DNA from: Lobulomyces angularis
Taxonomy: Eukaryota > Chytridiomycota > Chytridiomycetes > Lobulomycetales > Lobulomycetaceae
Direction: 5' to 3'
DNA length: 64,000 nt
Assembly: GCA_027604685.1 (NCBI GenBank)
Contig: JADHYX010000046.1
Span: 19,576-83,575, forward strand
A program made the position numbers and the translations under genes. Shown one piece after another: positions 46,989 through 60,464 of this stretch; positions within the stretch are counted from its first letter, which is position 1; every line of letters begins with the position of its first letter. Below the pieces are notes generated by a model. It saw only the letters and a list, made by a program, of their open reading frames with translations. It made no database searches and was not told the origin of the DNA.

Positions 46989-49145
46989 ATGCAAAGCGTT
47001 CAAAGTCAAGCCCAGTTGTTACAATATTACATTCAGTATTATCAGTCGCAAGGTTACGATGCTTCACAGAGTTATCACTACGCGGTAGCTTATTTGACTT
47101 CGTATTATAATATAAACACTCAATCTCCTTATTCAAATATTATCACTACGAACCCGCAACCACAGCACAATGCTGTTCAGCAAACACCTCAGCAATTACA
47201 ACAACAACAGCAACAAAAACCAACTGTTCAGGCTGAAGTAAAAACTGCACAGAAGCCTGCCTATATACCTGTTCAGCAAAAGGTCACATATTCTCAAGCT
47301 GTTAAACAAGAAGAGCCAAAGAAACAAGAAGGAACCTCAGAATGGCCAGAAACCTTAAAGTAATTTTTATGTTCTTTTAAATTTTCTTATTATGAGTAAA
47401 TTTTGTTGATAATTTTTTTTTTGTAGAGCTTATGTAAAAAAGGTCTTTGAATTTTATCCTAGTGATGCTCATCAATCGGTATCAAATAAATTGAGAGATG
47501 TTATAAATTATCATCAAAAAAAAGGAACAATTCATTCTACTGATTGGGATGTATGTCCCATGATAAGTCTTGATAAGTCTCTGGAGGATGAATTGATTAA
47601 AAGTAACTTAACAACAAATGGAAGTATAAGTCAACAACCTGAGCAACCGAAAAGCTTTGTAAGATCATAAAATTTTTTTATTTTTAACAAGAAAACTTTT
47701 TCTCTGTCAAGAATTTTCTAAGCGAAAATACTAACAAAAACAATGAAACACCTGTTAAAAAATTTACTTTGAAGCAAAAGTTTACTGACTTACCTACAAA
47801 CTTAAAGTTTATGTCTAAGAAAGCCACAAAAGTTTTGAGTAGCACCGATGACGACGAATTGATAAAGGAACCTGTTAAGAAAAAAGGTAAGTTCAATTTA
47901 ATGGAAATTTCTTCTCCTGGATCACCGAAAACGGTTGTGGAGCCAGATGAAATGGCTGGTTTATTGCCTGAGGAAATAGAAAGACGAAATAAAAGGCGGG
48001 AAAGGTTTGAGTCAGAAAATGGTGTCAGAGAAAGGACTCAATTGAGACAAATTATGATAAATAAAAAAGCAAAGGTAATAAAATATACTTTTTTTATGCC
48101 TTTATTAACATTTTTACCAATTTCAGGAAGCATTTATTGCAGCTGGAGCTGAGGGAAATCCTGATGTTATTGATTGGGATGAGGATACCATTGTTGGGAC
48201 CTGTCAAAAATTGGATAAAAGTTATTTAAGATTGACATCGGTACTAATCGACTTTTTAAAACAAAAATACTAATTTTTTTAGGCACCAGATCCTTCTACA
48301 GTAAGACCATTACATATTTTAAAAGAGACTTTAGAAATGCTGACATCGAAGTGGAAGTCTGATTCAAATTACACATATATTTGCGATCAGTTTAAAAGTT
48401 TAAGGCAAGATTTGACAGTTCAGAGAATAAAAAATGACTTTACAGTTAAAGTTTATGAAAGCCATGCAAGAATTGCTTTGGAAAAAGTAAATTGAAATCA
48501 GAAAATCAATAATTAATTTCCTATTGGGTAGGGTGATTTAGGTGAATTTAATCAATGCCAAGCACAATTAAAACAGCTATACGAATTGAATATACCTGGG
48601 AATGTAGATGAATTTACAAGTTATAGGATATTATATGCTATTTATACTCTTAACAAGAGAGGTATGTATTAAGAAGTTTACAACTTACAATTTCTAATGT
48701 TCTAGATATAAATCAAATTTTGACCAAATTAACGTCACATCAGAAAGCTCAAAAAAACATCAAGCATGCTCTCCTCGTAAGGCAAAGTGTCACTCACAAT
48801 GATTATCATAAATTCTTTAAATTATACCAAAATGCTCCAGACATGTCAGTTTACTTATTAGATTTTTTTGTAGAACGTCAAAGAATTATTGCAATGAAAT
48901 TTATAACCAAAGCCTATAAATATACTATTAGTATAGACTTTTTAGTAAAGGAATTGGGATTTTGCAGATTAGAAGATAATAAAAAGGCATTTGTGAAGGG
49001 GAAAAAAAAGCTACGAAAGTTTTTTGAAGAAAACTCGGTATCCTGTGAAAGTCCTGCAAAGGAGCTGGACTGCCAGGTTGCTCATGAAGTTTTTGCAGAA
49101 ATTATTAAAAAATTTAATAAGGTTGATATTAAGGGACAAATTTAA
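46989..49145 (+). CDS. THP3: SAC3/GANP family protein (THP3/LENG8 type)
   Basis: About 590 residues. The N-terminal part is Gln/Tyr rich ([30 protein letters not shown]). Then [17 protein letters not shown] and later [16 protein letters not shown] lead to the conserved block [19 protein letters not shown]. The SAC3/GANP/PCI part follows: [95 protein letters not shown], and the winged-helix end [15 protein letters not shown]8/THP3 act in transcription elongation, splicing-linked RNA metabolism and export; yeast Thp3 works with the Csn12 protein. Start ATG chosen at 46989 since the upstream in-frame codons hold no ATG. Confidence 0.87.
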
Positions 49146-51576
49146 TTATGAAAAATTGACATGTTATTAAAACATCTTTTAATTTTTTAATCGCTTACAT
49201 TTAGGTAAACTTAATAAATATATAGATGATAAATGTAATTTATTTTAATGAACTATGTCTTTAATAAAATTAATGACGATATACATCATTTTGCAACTCA
49301 ATAAAGCATTCATTTTTTTATGTTTATATTTCAGCTCTGTAAATATTTGAAAAATAAGGAATATCTGGTGTTCTAAATGTCATAGAAAAAATATGCACAA
49401 TTCCTTTTTATTTAAGGAAATAAAATAGCATAATTAACTACATGATTTCTGCTGTATTATTTTTAATATTTTTTGAAAATAGGTTTATAAAAATTTAGAC
49501 TTGTGTATACTAAATTAATTGTTACAGTATAAAAAAAAAAATAAATAACTGGCTGATAAAATAAATAAGTAGATGGATAATAATAAAAGTCTCTGTGCAA
49601 AGTTGATTGGAACTTTTAAGCTTTTCTTTAAACTTTAAATCTTAATGGGTTGGGTAAGAAAATCCTTTTCATTTAGTCTGTGGTAATGCATATTCTTCTT
49701 ATTCTAAGGTCCACCACACTCTAGTTGTTAATGTTTCTGGTAATTGTTTTAACAACAGTCATTGCAGTAAGAGTTGATCGAAAAGCAAATTTCATATTTT
49801 TTCAATTTTATTTTTTATTTTAATTATTTATGCTTATTTTGGTTTCTTATTCAAGCAAATTTGATTTGGCCTTTAAAAAAATATCAAGCAATCAAATTGA
49901 TTGTAGACAAGCAACACACCTGAAAAAAAATACCTAATTATATTTAAATATACTTAAAATTTACTCAGCAACTCATAAAGAAAACTTAACGACTAATTTC
50001 ATAATGAACAAAATTTAGTTAAATTTTTATACAAATAACAAGGAAATAGTAAATAAAAAAAAAGAAATTATAGTAAAGAATTAGATGTATAACAAGTTCA
50101 GTGGTAACCGCTGGAACAGTGGATAAACTCACAAACATTTTAAATACATCAAAAAATATAACTGTAGACAATAGCAACCAACAGTACAAGCTCATTCAAC
50201 ACACTTCACTATAACAAAATAAACTGCAGTAGGAAACATTTAAACGTCCCACTAATGTTAAAAATTGGAAGCAATTTATTATAATTGAACCAGACTTATA
50301 AGTTCAATATGTTATCCATATTACAGCATTCCTTTGAAGTATCCCAATATAATTTTTCAAATTGGGGATTAGCAGCTGCTGCTATGGTTATGATTAACAG
50401 TTGAAGCTATAGATATTATGTAATTCATTAGAAAAATACTTTTAAATTAATTTTGTAAATGGTATTTAAATTATAATAAATAAAGTATAACAACAGTTGA
50501 GTGAATGCAACAAAATTAAAAATTATAATCGTCACTCGGATACCGTAATTTCCATCTTTACATTCAAGTTTACAATCCAATCGAAACAATTGCCTTGTAT
50601 ACTTCTCCATTCACTTCTGTTGTGTTCTCATAACAGCTTTAAAGTGAGGAAGTAAAAAATCATTTTCTGTAAAAGATTGACCAAACATTTTAACCTTATC
50701 AAGGTACCGAACAGGATTACCTTCCAAATAAATTACAGCTGATAAATCAGATAAGTTTTTAATTTTTGTAATTATATTATGATTCAGTTAAACTGAGATA
50801 TTGAACTGTCTTCAATATTCCTAATTTGATTTCCTCTACAAATAAATTAGAAAGAAGCATATAAATTAACAAAAAGGTTACAAAATACAATTAAAAGGAG
50901 ACATAATAATAAAAGAAGATATTTAGCATTAAGAAAAATCCAAACATTCTTTAATTCTTTATGCCATTAATATTCATAATTGTTAACAAATATTATGTTA
51001 TATATATAATGCATTTTAATCTTAAATAATTGAATTTAAATAACACCTCTTATTATAATCACAGTTGATATAATATTTTTATAGTTTTTCTAATAATAAT
51101 ATAAAAAACTTAATGTTAAGCAGTGTTATCAAAATCCATACAAGTATACCAGGAAAAGGAATATATATTAAAAGATATCCAGTCTAAATAATATTATCAA
51201 GTTACTACTTCACTGTAAAAGAATTTATGGTTTTTATGAGAAAGCTGTTGATGTACTTTCCAAAGCTATCAAAGCCATAATATTTGTTAATTGCACACAC
51301 GATAGATGCAGCAAAGTTAACCTTACTGAAAGAATTGGTTGTAAATGTATTTTTTTTTAAATTATATGAATTTGCTATGTCCATTCTTGGGGTGAACAGA
51401 ACTTTTTTATAGCTTCTCAATGATAAGTTTTCTATAAATATAGTATGTTGTTCTGAAAGTTTCTAAAAAGTAGTAACTATGATATAGTATATATTATAGA
51501 CTTACAGTCTAATTAAGTATTGAACGGTTCCACATTGATAGGAAAAAAAAAAAAAAAAAAATTTCAATAATCAAAC
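49146..51576. other. 2.4 kb gene desert with coding remnants
   Basis: The longest gene-free stretch in the window. It is AT-rich with several frames that look like decayed exons: a leucine-rich-repeat end on the minus strand at 50611-50757 (listed separately), LTLLHLSCVQLTNIMALIAL on the minus strand near 51265-51330, and VVTAGTVDKLTNILNTSKN on the plus strand near 50101-50160. No intact gene, tRNA or repeat array is visible. Confidence 0.5.
50611..51480 (-). pseudogene. leucine-rich-repeat remnant, possibly SDS22/PPP1R7-like
   Basis: The most convincing piece, 50611-50757, reads NLSDLSAVIYLEGNPVRYLD then KVKMFGQSFTENDFLLPHF and stops. The YLEGNPV pattern is the typical end of SDS22-type LRR proteins. 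Further upstream on the same strand, after a stop, come GNQIRNIEDSSISQF (near 50800-50855) and LTLLHLSCVQLTNIMALIAL (near 51265-51330), both with LRR spacing but in frames interrupted by stops. I see no way to join them by normal splicing into a full protein, so I call it a decaying gene. Boundaries are rough. Confidence 0.4.
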
Positions 51577-53407
51577 ATGAGTGATTTTTCTGATATGCTA
51601 GCGAAAGCTAAAGCAATTGCAGCAAAATTATCTTCACAGCAGTCACATAGTGACCCAAACTCTTTAAAAAGACCTTATAGTGAGGATGAACCTCCATCGA
51701 GGTAAACTACAAGTTCTCAAATTTAAAATTTTTATCCTTGCAATACTAATGATCTATACATCTTTTAATTTCATTGCAACTAAACATATGGTTTTTTTTT
51801 AATAATTAGTGGATATCGTAGAGATGATAAAAGAACAACTGCAGACCAATTGAATTCTAGTAACTTACCTAATCAACAATCAACCTCTGCATATGTTTTA
51901 AGTCAATTGCAACAATTGGCAGATGAAGCAAAGCGCGGCCCTATTGAAACCTTTCCCATGTATTGTTGGTTTTTTTTTGTTTAAAATTTAAATGTTCTTC
52001 AGATCTTCGAAAATGGTGGGATTGGTCATTGGAAAAGGTGGTGAAACTATGAAGAAGATTGAACGTGAATGTGGTGTTAAAATTCAATTTTCTCCAGGTA
52101 ATTTTACGAAAAATCAATTGACTTTATAATTAATATGTTTTAGATGATGTGGGACCAAATAGGATGGTGACCTTAACAGGTGCAGAATGGGGGATGAAAA
52201 GTGCTAGGCAACAAATTGAAACAATTGCTCAAAATGGAATAAACAAGCTTGCTAATGGATTGGGAGATGTTCCGCATGGCGCCAAGCTTTTTGAGTATCA
52301 TGTACCAAATAATAAAGTAGGGTTAGTTATTGGACGAGGGGGGGAAACAATTGTTAACTTACAGGCCAAAAGTGGTGCGAAGGCTGTCGTTACTCCGGAC
52401 AGTTTAGCGGATGCTAATGCAAGTACTAGAGTCATAAGTTTAACTGGAACAGACCAGCAAATTAGTGAAGCTAGGAAATTAATTGATCAAATAATTACAG
52501 CTGGAAACATGGGTGGTTCTGCTGAACAGATATTTGTACCAAATGAAAAGGTTGGCTTGGTTATTGGGAAAGGTGGTGAAGGAATTAAAGGAATTATGTC
52601 TACATGCCATGTAAGAATCATTTTGGATACTGAACCGGGACCGATGGGAAGAGGTATTTTTTTTATTTAACTGTATTCAGATTAAATCGGTGAAGGAATG
52701 ACAATTTCTGGTCAAGCAAACGACATAGAAACTGCTAAATATATGATTGATGAGCGTCTTGGAGCAGCTAACTCTGTATACAAATTATTTTTGATTTCTT
52801 CTTATTTAATTTTTTTTTTAATAGCGGTCTCGTAGTGGTAGTCAGTTCAATAGTCCGTATGGTGCTCCAGAACAACCTTTTAATCCATATGCAGCTTATC
52901 CTGGTCAACCACCTCATTCGGCTGGTGTGGAAGATCCTTATGCAGGTACGTTTGTATGAAACTTTGCATTAAATTTATTGAAATATAGCTGCCTATGGCG
53001 GGTATTATCAACAGGGTACTGAAGATCCATATGCTGCGCAAAATGCTTATTATCAACAACAAGCAGCTCCAGGCCAAGAAGCTTACACCTATGACCAATC
53101 ATATTATCAAAATGCTACCTCAGAGACGGAGGGAGCTCCAGGAGCAACAGCTGATCCTAATGCAGCTTATGGAGATCCTGCCCAATACGCTGCTTGGTAT
53201 CAGTACTACTATGGAGTTGCTCCACCTGCAGGTGAAGGTGTTCCTCCTGGTGATGGCGCTCCTCCTGGGGAAGGTGCTCCTCCTGGGGAACTGCCTCCTG
53301 GTGAATCTGACGTGGAAGCGGCACCAACTATTCCTGGAACTGAAACAGAAAATTCTAATAATGAAAATTCACAAACTACACTACCCCCTTCGGAAAAAAA
53401 TGAATGA
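51577..53407 (+). CDS. Triple KH-domain RNA-binding protein (FUBP/KHSRP-like)
   Basis: Single-stranded nucleic-acid binding protein of about 510 residues. Three KH domains each carry an intact GXXG loop: MVGLVIGKGGETMKKIEREC (near 52015), VGLVIGRGGETIVNLQAKSG (near 52315), VGLVIGKGGEGIKGIMSTC (near 52550). The N-terminus MSDFSDMLAKAKAIAAKLSS is helical. The C-terminal region is Tyr/Gln/Pro/Ala rich (YGGYYQQGTEDPYAAQ, YAAWYQYYYGVAPP), with a tandem run of GEGAPPG-type units near 53230-53310. The YAAWYQYY pattern is like the Tyr-rich C-terminal motifs of FUBP proteins. It likely acts in splicing, transcription or mRNA decay. Six short introns. Confidence 0.88.
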
Positions 53408-54183
53408 TATCCTTTACAATTTTAACTTTTTACCTTACTTTTAACGAATTAGCCAAGAGAGTTAATAACTTTTTTTTTTCATTTATTGTTTTTGTTTTAC
53501 AATTAATTATGTTCTACTTCTTAAATATTTTTTATATTATAATAATATAAAAAAAAATTTTTTTTTAGTTTTAAGGTTAGCCTTGAATGGATAAATTAAA
53601 ATTTCCAAGGTTTGACGTAAATTATTATATTATTACCAATTGTTACTATTTTTATATATTGTAAAATTTGTTATTATAATCTACTATTTTTGATGAGCTA
53701 AATTTTTTTCGAAGTTTAAGGCAATAGCGTGCTGGAACTTTCTTGGCGGTGCAACTCATGGTTTGAATATAAATCAAATAATTTTCTATCTTACAATTTC
53801 TGAACGTAAGTATTCAATAACCAAATAACCTTAATCTTTAAATTCAGTTTATGAAAAAAAATTTCATTTAATTCTTCTCATGATATAATTTTAAGGTAAT
53901 AATTTTTAAAAATAAAAAAAAATGAAAAAAAAATTAATTTAGTAGATTTTTTTAAAATAAAAAATTATAAATTTTTAACACTGAAAATACATTATATATA
54001 TATTTTTTTAAGAATTGCTTATAATCTACAACTACAAGCATTGAAAGTAAATATGTTGCTTAATCGATATATTGATTATTATAAATTATTGATATGTTAA
54101 CAGTTCAAAAAATTCTTGATAATTCTTATTCAGTATTTTTCTATGATTTGAAACTACTATCAAGAAACAAAGTTTACCATTAT
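53408..54183. other. convergent 3' intergenic stretch
   Basis: About 780 bp between the convergent KH and PIGX genes, very AT-rich. A less AT-rich island at 53715-53770 has no ORF or tRNA fold that I can see. Confidence 0.5.
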
Positions 54184-54845
54184 TTAAAAATTAGGCAAGG
54201 ATAGTAGTTGATAACATAAATAAAAGGTGCCAAAAGTAGAGAAGATAATTGTTAATGTTGACACCCAAGCTACGTCTCCCTTGACACCAATGGGGACTTT
54301 AAAAATTAGACCATTATCTTCACCTTTCATAAAATTTGATTCAAGCTGATTAAAGTGCTTTTTAACTTCAAAATCATTCATGTTACAAGAAAGTTTCCCA
54401 GTTGGTTTTTTTATCAAATACAATTCGGGGAGGTTCAACTTTACTTCCTCATATTTTCCAGCAAAGGATGGTTTGTGATATCTTAAGTGAAAGGGTATTA
54501 AAGTGCCATTTTTACTAAAATAAAGTAATTAAAGTTTAAAAGTGGACTTTTCTGGAATTAAAAAAAAAAATTAATTTTACTTTTTTTTTTATAATATCGT
54601 CAAAAAAAATCGAAGTCTTACTGAAATTTTGAATTAAGATCCATAAAGAAACAATTGAAATTTGAATCGGCCATAAATTCCGGAGCCTCCAAGTCTGTTT
54701 TATTTGAAACTAAGGAAATGACAGAGTTCAAGTTATTGATTTGATATTTATCAACAAAAGCTGAAGTAGTCAAGTTTAGAATTAATAATATTAACTCATC
54801 TGCCCCATTGGTGACTTCCGCTGGAATTAAAAAATTGGGATGCAT
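54184..54845 (-). CDS. PIGX: PIGX/PBN1-like subunit of GPI mannosyltransferase I
   Basis: ER membrane glycoprotein that stabilises PIG-M/Gpi14, which adds the first mannose of GPI anchors. Two exons, about 190 residues. The second exon holds LIPFHLRYHKPSFAGKYEEV, followed by KLNLPELYLIKKPTGKL; HLRYHKP with a following Tyr and Pro-rich strand is the signature of PIG-X/PBN1. The C-terminus has one transmembrane helix (VSTLTIIFSTFGTFYLCYQL) with a short tail. The N-terminal exon starts MHPNFLIPAEV without a clear signal peptide, so an upstream exon could be missing. It is divergent from ERG1. Confidence 0.7.
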
Positions 54846-55071
54846 TATTTTTTGTGGATTGAAAAGTTTTAAAATTTTTTTATCAGTTGATTTTTAAACT
54901 GGAAAAAAAATAAAAATCATACGAATATTTATACAAAATGATGGATTTTTCATTAACAAAAAAAAAAATGTCATCAAATTTCTTCAATTTTCGTTGTTTT
55001 TAAAAACTGGATTATAAACTGGTTTACCGTCTGCACTAAACTAATTTTAGCCGTTCTGTTTCAAAAATAAA
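54846..55071. promoter_or_regulatory. divergent intergenic space PIGX / ERG1
   Basis: About 226 bp shared between two divergent ATGs, AT-rich with A/T runs; no sterol-response element was recognised by eye. Confidence 0.35.
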
Positions 55072-56821
<1,750 letters not shown>

Positions 56822-57099
56822 ACGTTTTAATAGATACTTTGTAAATGTTATATTAAGAAGAGCTCCTTTTTTTTAATATAATTTTTTTAAATTATATTTT
56901 TTTTGAAACAATTTTTTACGTTAAAATTATTCGTTGTATAACTCTTTACCCACTTAAAAAATATACTCTTAGATTACTCGGATGAATTTAACCTACTTTC
57001 CTTTTACATTCCGCAGGGCTGTTTAAATGTTTAAAATGAAAAATTTTTTTAATTGAAAGAATTTTTAATTGAAAGTATTTTATTAAGGGGTAACTTAAA

Positions 57100-58570
57100 A
57101 TGAAAAGCAATTTGTACGAAAAATATCAAGTATTGCGATTCTTTATTGTAGATAATTCAGAAATAAATCTGATAAAGTCATTATTGGATGTTGATTTCAG
57201 ACTTTTTTCCGAAGGTTTTGCACATAATACCGTAGACCTTTTAATTTCCTTGTCCAAGTTTGACTCGTTAAAAACCAGCAACTCAAATCTCTTTAAAATA
57301 AAATATGATATTTTAATTAGCAATATTCAAGATGTTATTGATAATGAAAGATTGAATTCTCTGAATTTTGATAAAACAGGGGAAAATGGGGACAAATTAA
57401 CCGCTGAACAATTTTTTCAATTTTATCAAGTTCAGGGACAACATCATCAATTTTTATTAAGTCTACCTGGAGTTACTAATATGACAATTGGCCAATCGTA
57501 TCTTGGAAACGATATTAGTGCATACAAATTTGGCAACGGTAATCAAAGTGTTATTTATCAAGGTGGAATTCATGCAAGGGAATGGATTTCTCCTGCCACT
57601 TGCACATTTATAGCTGTAATTTTTTTTTTCAAATTTTTATTCCATTTTTATTTTTTAGTACAATTTAGTTACTAAAAAGGAGTATTCTGATCTTTTGCAG
57701 ACTTTTACTTTTTATGTAATACCCATACTTAATGTTGACGGCTATGCATATACTCATTCACCTACTGGTGACAGATTACATAGGAAAAACATGCAACCGA
57801 ATGTAGGTTCTTTTTGCAATGGAACTGATCTTAATAGAAACTTCCACTTCAAGTGGGAGGGTGCTGCTGTTGATCACGACCCTTGTTCAGAAACCTATGC
57901 TGGGAGTGAACCAGGTTCAGCACCTGAAACAAGAGTAGTGCAAGACTTTTTAAACGAAATTAAACCTATTTCATTTATAGATTTTCATTCTTATTCGCAG
58001 CTGTGGATGTATGTAAGTTAATATTTGGCAATATTTTATTTTTTTAATTCCTTTTCTGTTAGCCGTATTCTTATAAGTGTGGTGCTGTCAATCCAGACAG
58101 TGGAAATCAACATAAAGGTGTTGATTTAGCTGTTAAAGCTCTAACTGCTATTCACGGAACTCAGTACACGACTGGTCCAACTTGTGAAACTATTTGTAAG
58201 TAGCTTAAGTCTATTATCGTGTTTATTCCCTTTTAATAGATCAAGCCGTGGGAACCAGTTCTGATTTTGCTTACGGAGCCTCTAAGGTTTTATACACTTA
58301 TATAGTAGAATTGCGAGATTTTGGCCAACATGGGTTTTGTAATTGAATTTAATTTTTTTTTCGTTGTAGTAATATTTTTGGTTGTTAGTATTGCCCAGTA
58401 ATCAGATTGTTCCAACTGGAGAGGAAACACTTGCAGGAGTGGTTGCACTGTACAGATACATTGCAAGTGGGCCAGAAACTCTACCCCCAGTAAAATCGAA
58501 TTCTGTTACCAACAAACTCAATCTTTTATTCATTGTCTTTTTAATGTCATTAATTCATTTCAACTTGTGA
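57100..58570 (+). CDS. M14A metallocarboxypeptidase, probably GPI-anchored
   Basis: Zinc carboxypeptidase of A/B type, about 430 residues. Propeptide-like N-terminus: YEKYQVLRFFIVDNSEINLI. Catalytic part: YQGGIHAREWISPATCTFIA (His and Glu zinc ligands), YVIPILNVDGYAYTH, GTDLNRNFHFKW (Asn-Arg substrate site), SEPGSAPETRVV, FIDFHSYSQLWMYP (third zinc ligand His), and YIVELRDFGQHGFVLP with the general-base Glu. The C-terminus VTNKLNLLFIVFLMSLIHFN is hydrophobic and follows a polar spacer (PPVKSNS), like a GPI-attachment signal. The visible start MKSNLYEKYQ lacks a signal peptide, although the family is secreted, so a 5' exon is probably missing from my model. Likely a cell-surface or secreted digestive enzyme. 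Confidence 0.87.
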
Positions 58571-58994
58571 AGTGCTGAAGAGAAAGAAATTATGTTATTT
58601 TCATAAGAACTAACCAGTCTTGAATTAATTATAGATTTAGATAGGATAGAAACATTTTAAAGTTAATTTTTATACTTGGAACGAAGAGAATTTATTCTTA
58701 ACCCATTTTCTATTGGAAGTATTTGTTTAATGCTTTTAGTTAAATTTTTTTTTAAAAAACCCTAGTTCCCAAAGCAAAACAATTTTTAATTTTGTCAATT
58801 AAACTTGGACTAAGAAAAAACCATCTCTTTTTTTTTTTTTCATTTTTTTTTTAATTATTCTACATATATCATTTGGAAATAATTGCTTCAACAAGTCTAC
58901 ACCAATTTTACGAATCGAGGAGAATTCTTAATAAAACCAATTTAAATCAACACTTCGCGTCAATTTTTTTACTAACAAGATACCATAAATTTAA
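58571..58994. other. intergenic stretch
   Basis: About 420 bp AT-rich, between two same-strand genes. Nothing recognised. Confidence 0.5.
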
Positions 58995-60053
58995 ATGCAG
59001 CAATATGGAGACGAGTCCATCAAACTAATAAAGGTAACACTTAACATCTTCAAAACCCAGTTAACAATTCATTAAAAATACTAAAAAAAAAAAGTATCAG
59101 ATTTTTCTATAAGATATATTATTCAATCCATCTTTTTTTTTACACCAATTTACTACTTTTGTTTTTATTTTTTTTTTTAAAAAAAACATTATTAAAAAAT
59201 ATTTATTAGGCAGCGAAAAGAAGAGCTGAATTGATTACTAGATATGAAGATGATTTAGTTAGAAATGTTATTATGGAAACAAAGTAAGTCTCGCATTGCA
59301 ATTTTTTTGTTTGTTAAAAAAATTACATTAAACTCTTTAAGACCAACCAGTTCACAAAATTATAATTTATCTTTATAAATTTTATTTTCATTCTTTACCA
59401 AACAAAATTTTTTTTTTTTCCAGATTTCTAATAGATGATATGGATCATATATTGGAAGGGGCAAATTCAGTAACCCAAGAATCGGATTTAAATGAAACAG
59501 ATATCAATATTTATCAAAACCAGACGCAGAATAGCATAAAAAGTACTTTTTTAATGGTATCAATAACAGTGGTTTTTTAGACTAACTGTATTCTTAGCAT
59601 CATTTAACAGTGCTACGAAATAAAAGGTGTTTATTGGCGTATCATCAGAATAGAGTAGAGAGAATAACAGCGGTTGTAAAAAAATTGGGATCATCACCAT
59701 TTCCTTTGGAAATAAAAGAAAATTTGTCTTCTAACGAACTGGATTTTGCAGTTGGATACCGAAATTTATTAAATGAGTACGCAAAAGAATATCCTGATAT
59801 TGAAATGAACCGAGATTTGAATCCTCCAAAAGAAGTTTTTGTTTCTATAAAGTGCAATAAAAATCTGGTAAGCGTTATTCTAGTTAAAACAAATTTTTTT
59901 TGAAAATTCAATTTTAATGACTTTTTCTTCTTTTAGGGGAATGTTATGACGGAAACAGGTATGAAAAGTTTAGAAAAGGGTTCACGGCACTACATAAAAC
60001 GAACTGATATAGACAATTTTTTGAAATTGGGCTATGTATCTTTAATCGAATAA
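58995..60053 (+). CDS. PSF1: GINS complex subunit PSF1
   Basis: Subunit of the GINS tetramer, part of the CMG replicative helicase. Exon 1 MQQYGDESIKLIK and exon 2 AAKRRAELITRYEDDLVRNV give the A-domain start typical of Psf1. The conserved NKRCLLAYHQNRVERITAVV, then LSSNELDFAVGYRNLLNEYA, DIEMNRDLNPPKEVFVSIKC and the B-domain TETGMKSLEKGSRHYIKRTD ending YVSLIE follow. About 210 residues, normal length, in five or six exons with several AT-rich introns longer than elsewhere in the window (100-130 nt). No damage seen. Confidence 0.9.
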
Positions 60054-60464
60054 TTCAATGATAACTACGATAAACCTTTTAACCTAATTTATTTATTTTA
60101 ATAATGTAAAGATTTTTTTTTATTGTTATAATTTTAATTTTTATAATTTTGGATAGGCATCATCACTAACAAAAAAAAAAAAATAGCAATAGTAATAATA
60201 AATGTAATTGTAAGTAGCTGCACTTCCTGTACTTTATTAATTAATATGTGAAAGAAGTTTCTATAACTTTGAATATCTCCATTTTTACATTTTTTTTAGA
60301 TCTTTAACCCTATTAAAACCCCAGATTCATCATCCAGTTTTTTATTTAAAAAAAAATTTTTAAATAAAAAAATAACCTACAAACATAATATTAAATACTT
60401 CTTTTCTTTTTAATTTTAATTCTGTTAAAAAAATCTTAATCAATTATTTTTTTGTAAATTTAAT
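60054..60464. other. intergenic stretch
   Basis: About 410 bp, extremely AT-rich with long homopolymers and a palindrome of the type TTTATTTAAAAAAAAATTTTTAAATAAA near 60340-60368. Promoter of the proteasome gene expected. Confidence 0.5.

Noticed and set aside
51205..51420. Minus ORF RSYKKVLFTPRMDIANSYNL as an independent gene
   Set aside because: Opens at TTG; an acceptor upstream could make it a last exon, but no partner exon fits before the KH gene start. Kept only as part of the remnant region.
60340..60370. A/T palindrome as a functional hairpin or terminator
   Set aside because: Long A/T runs make such palindromes common by chance in this sequence; no other support.
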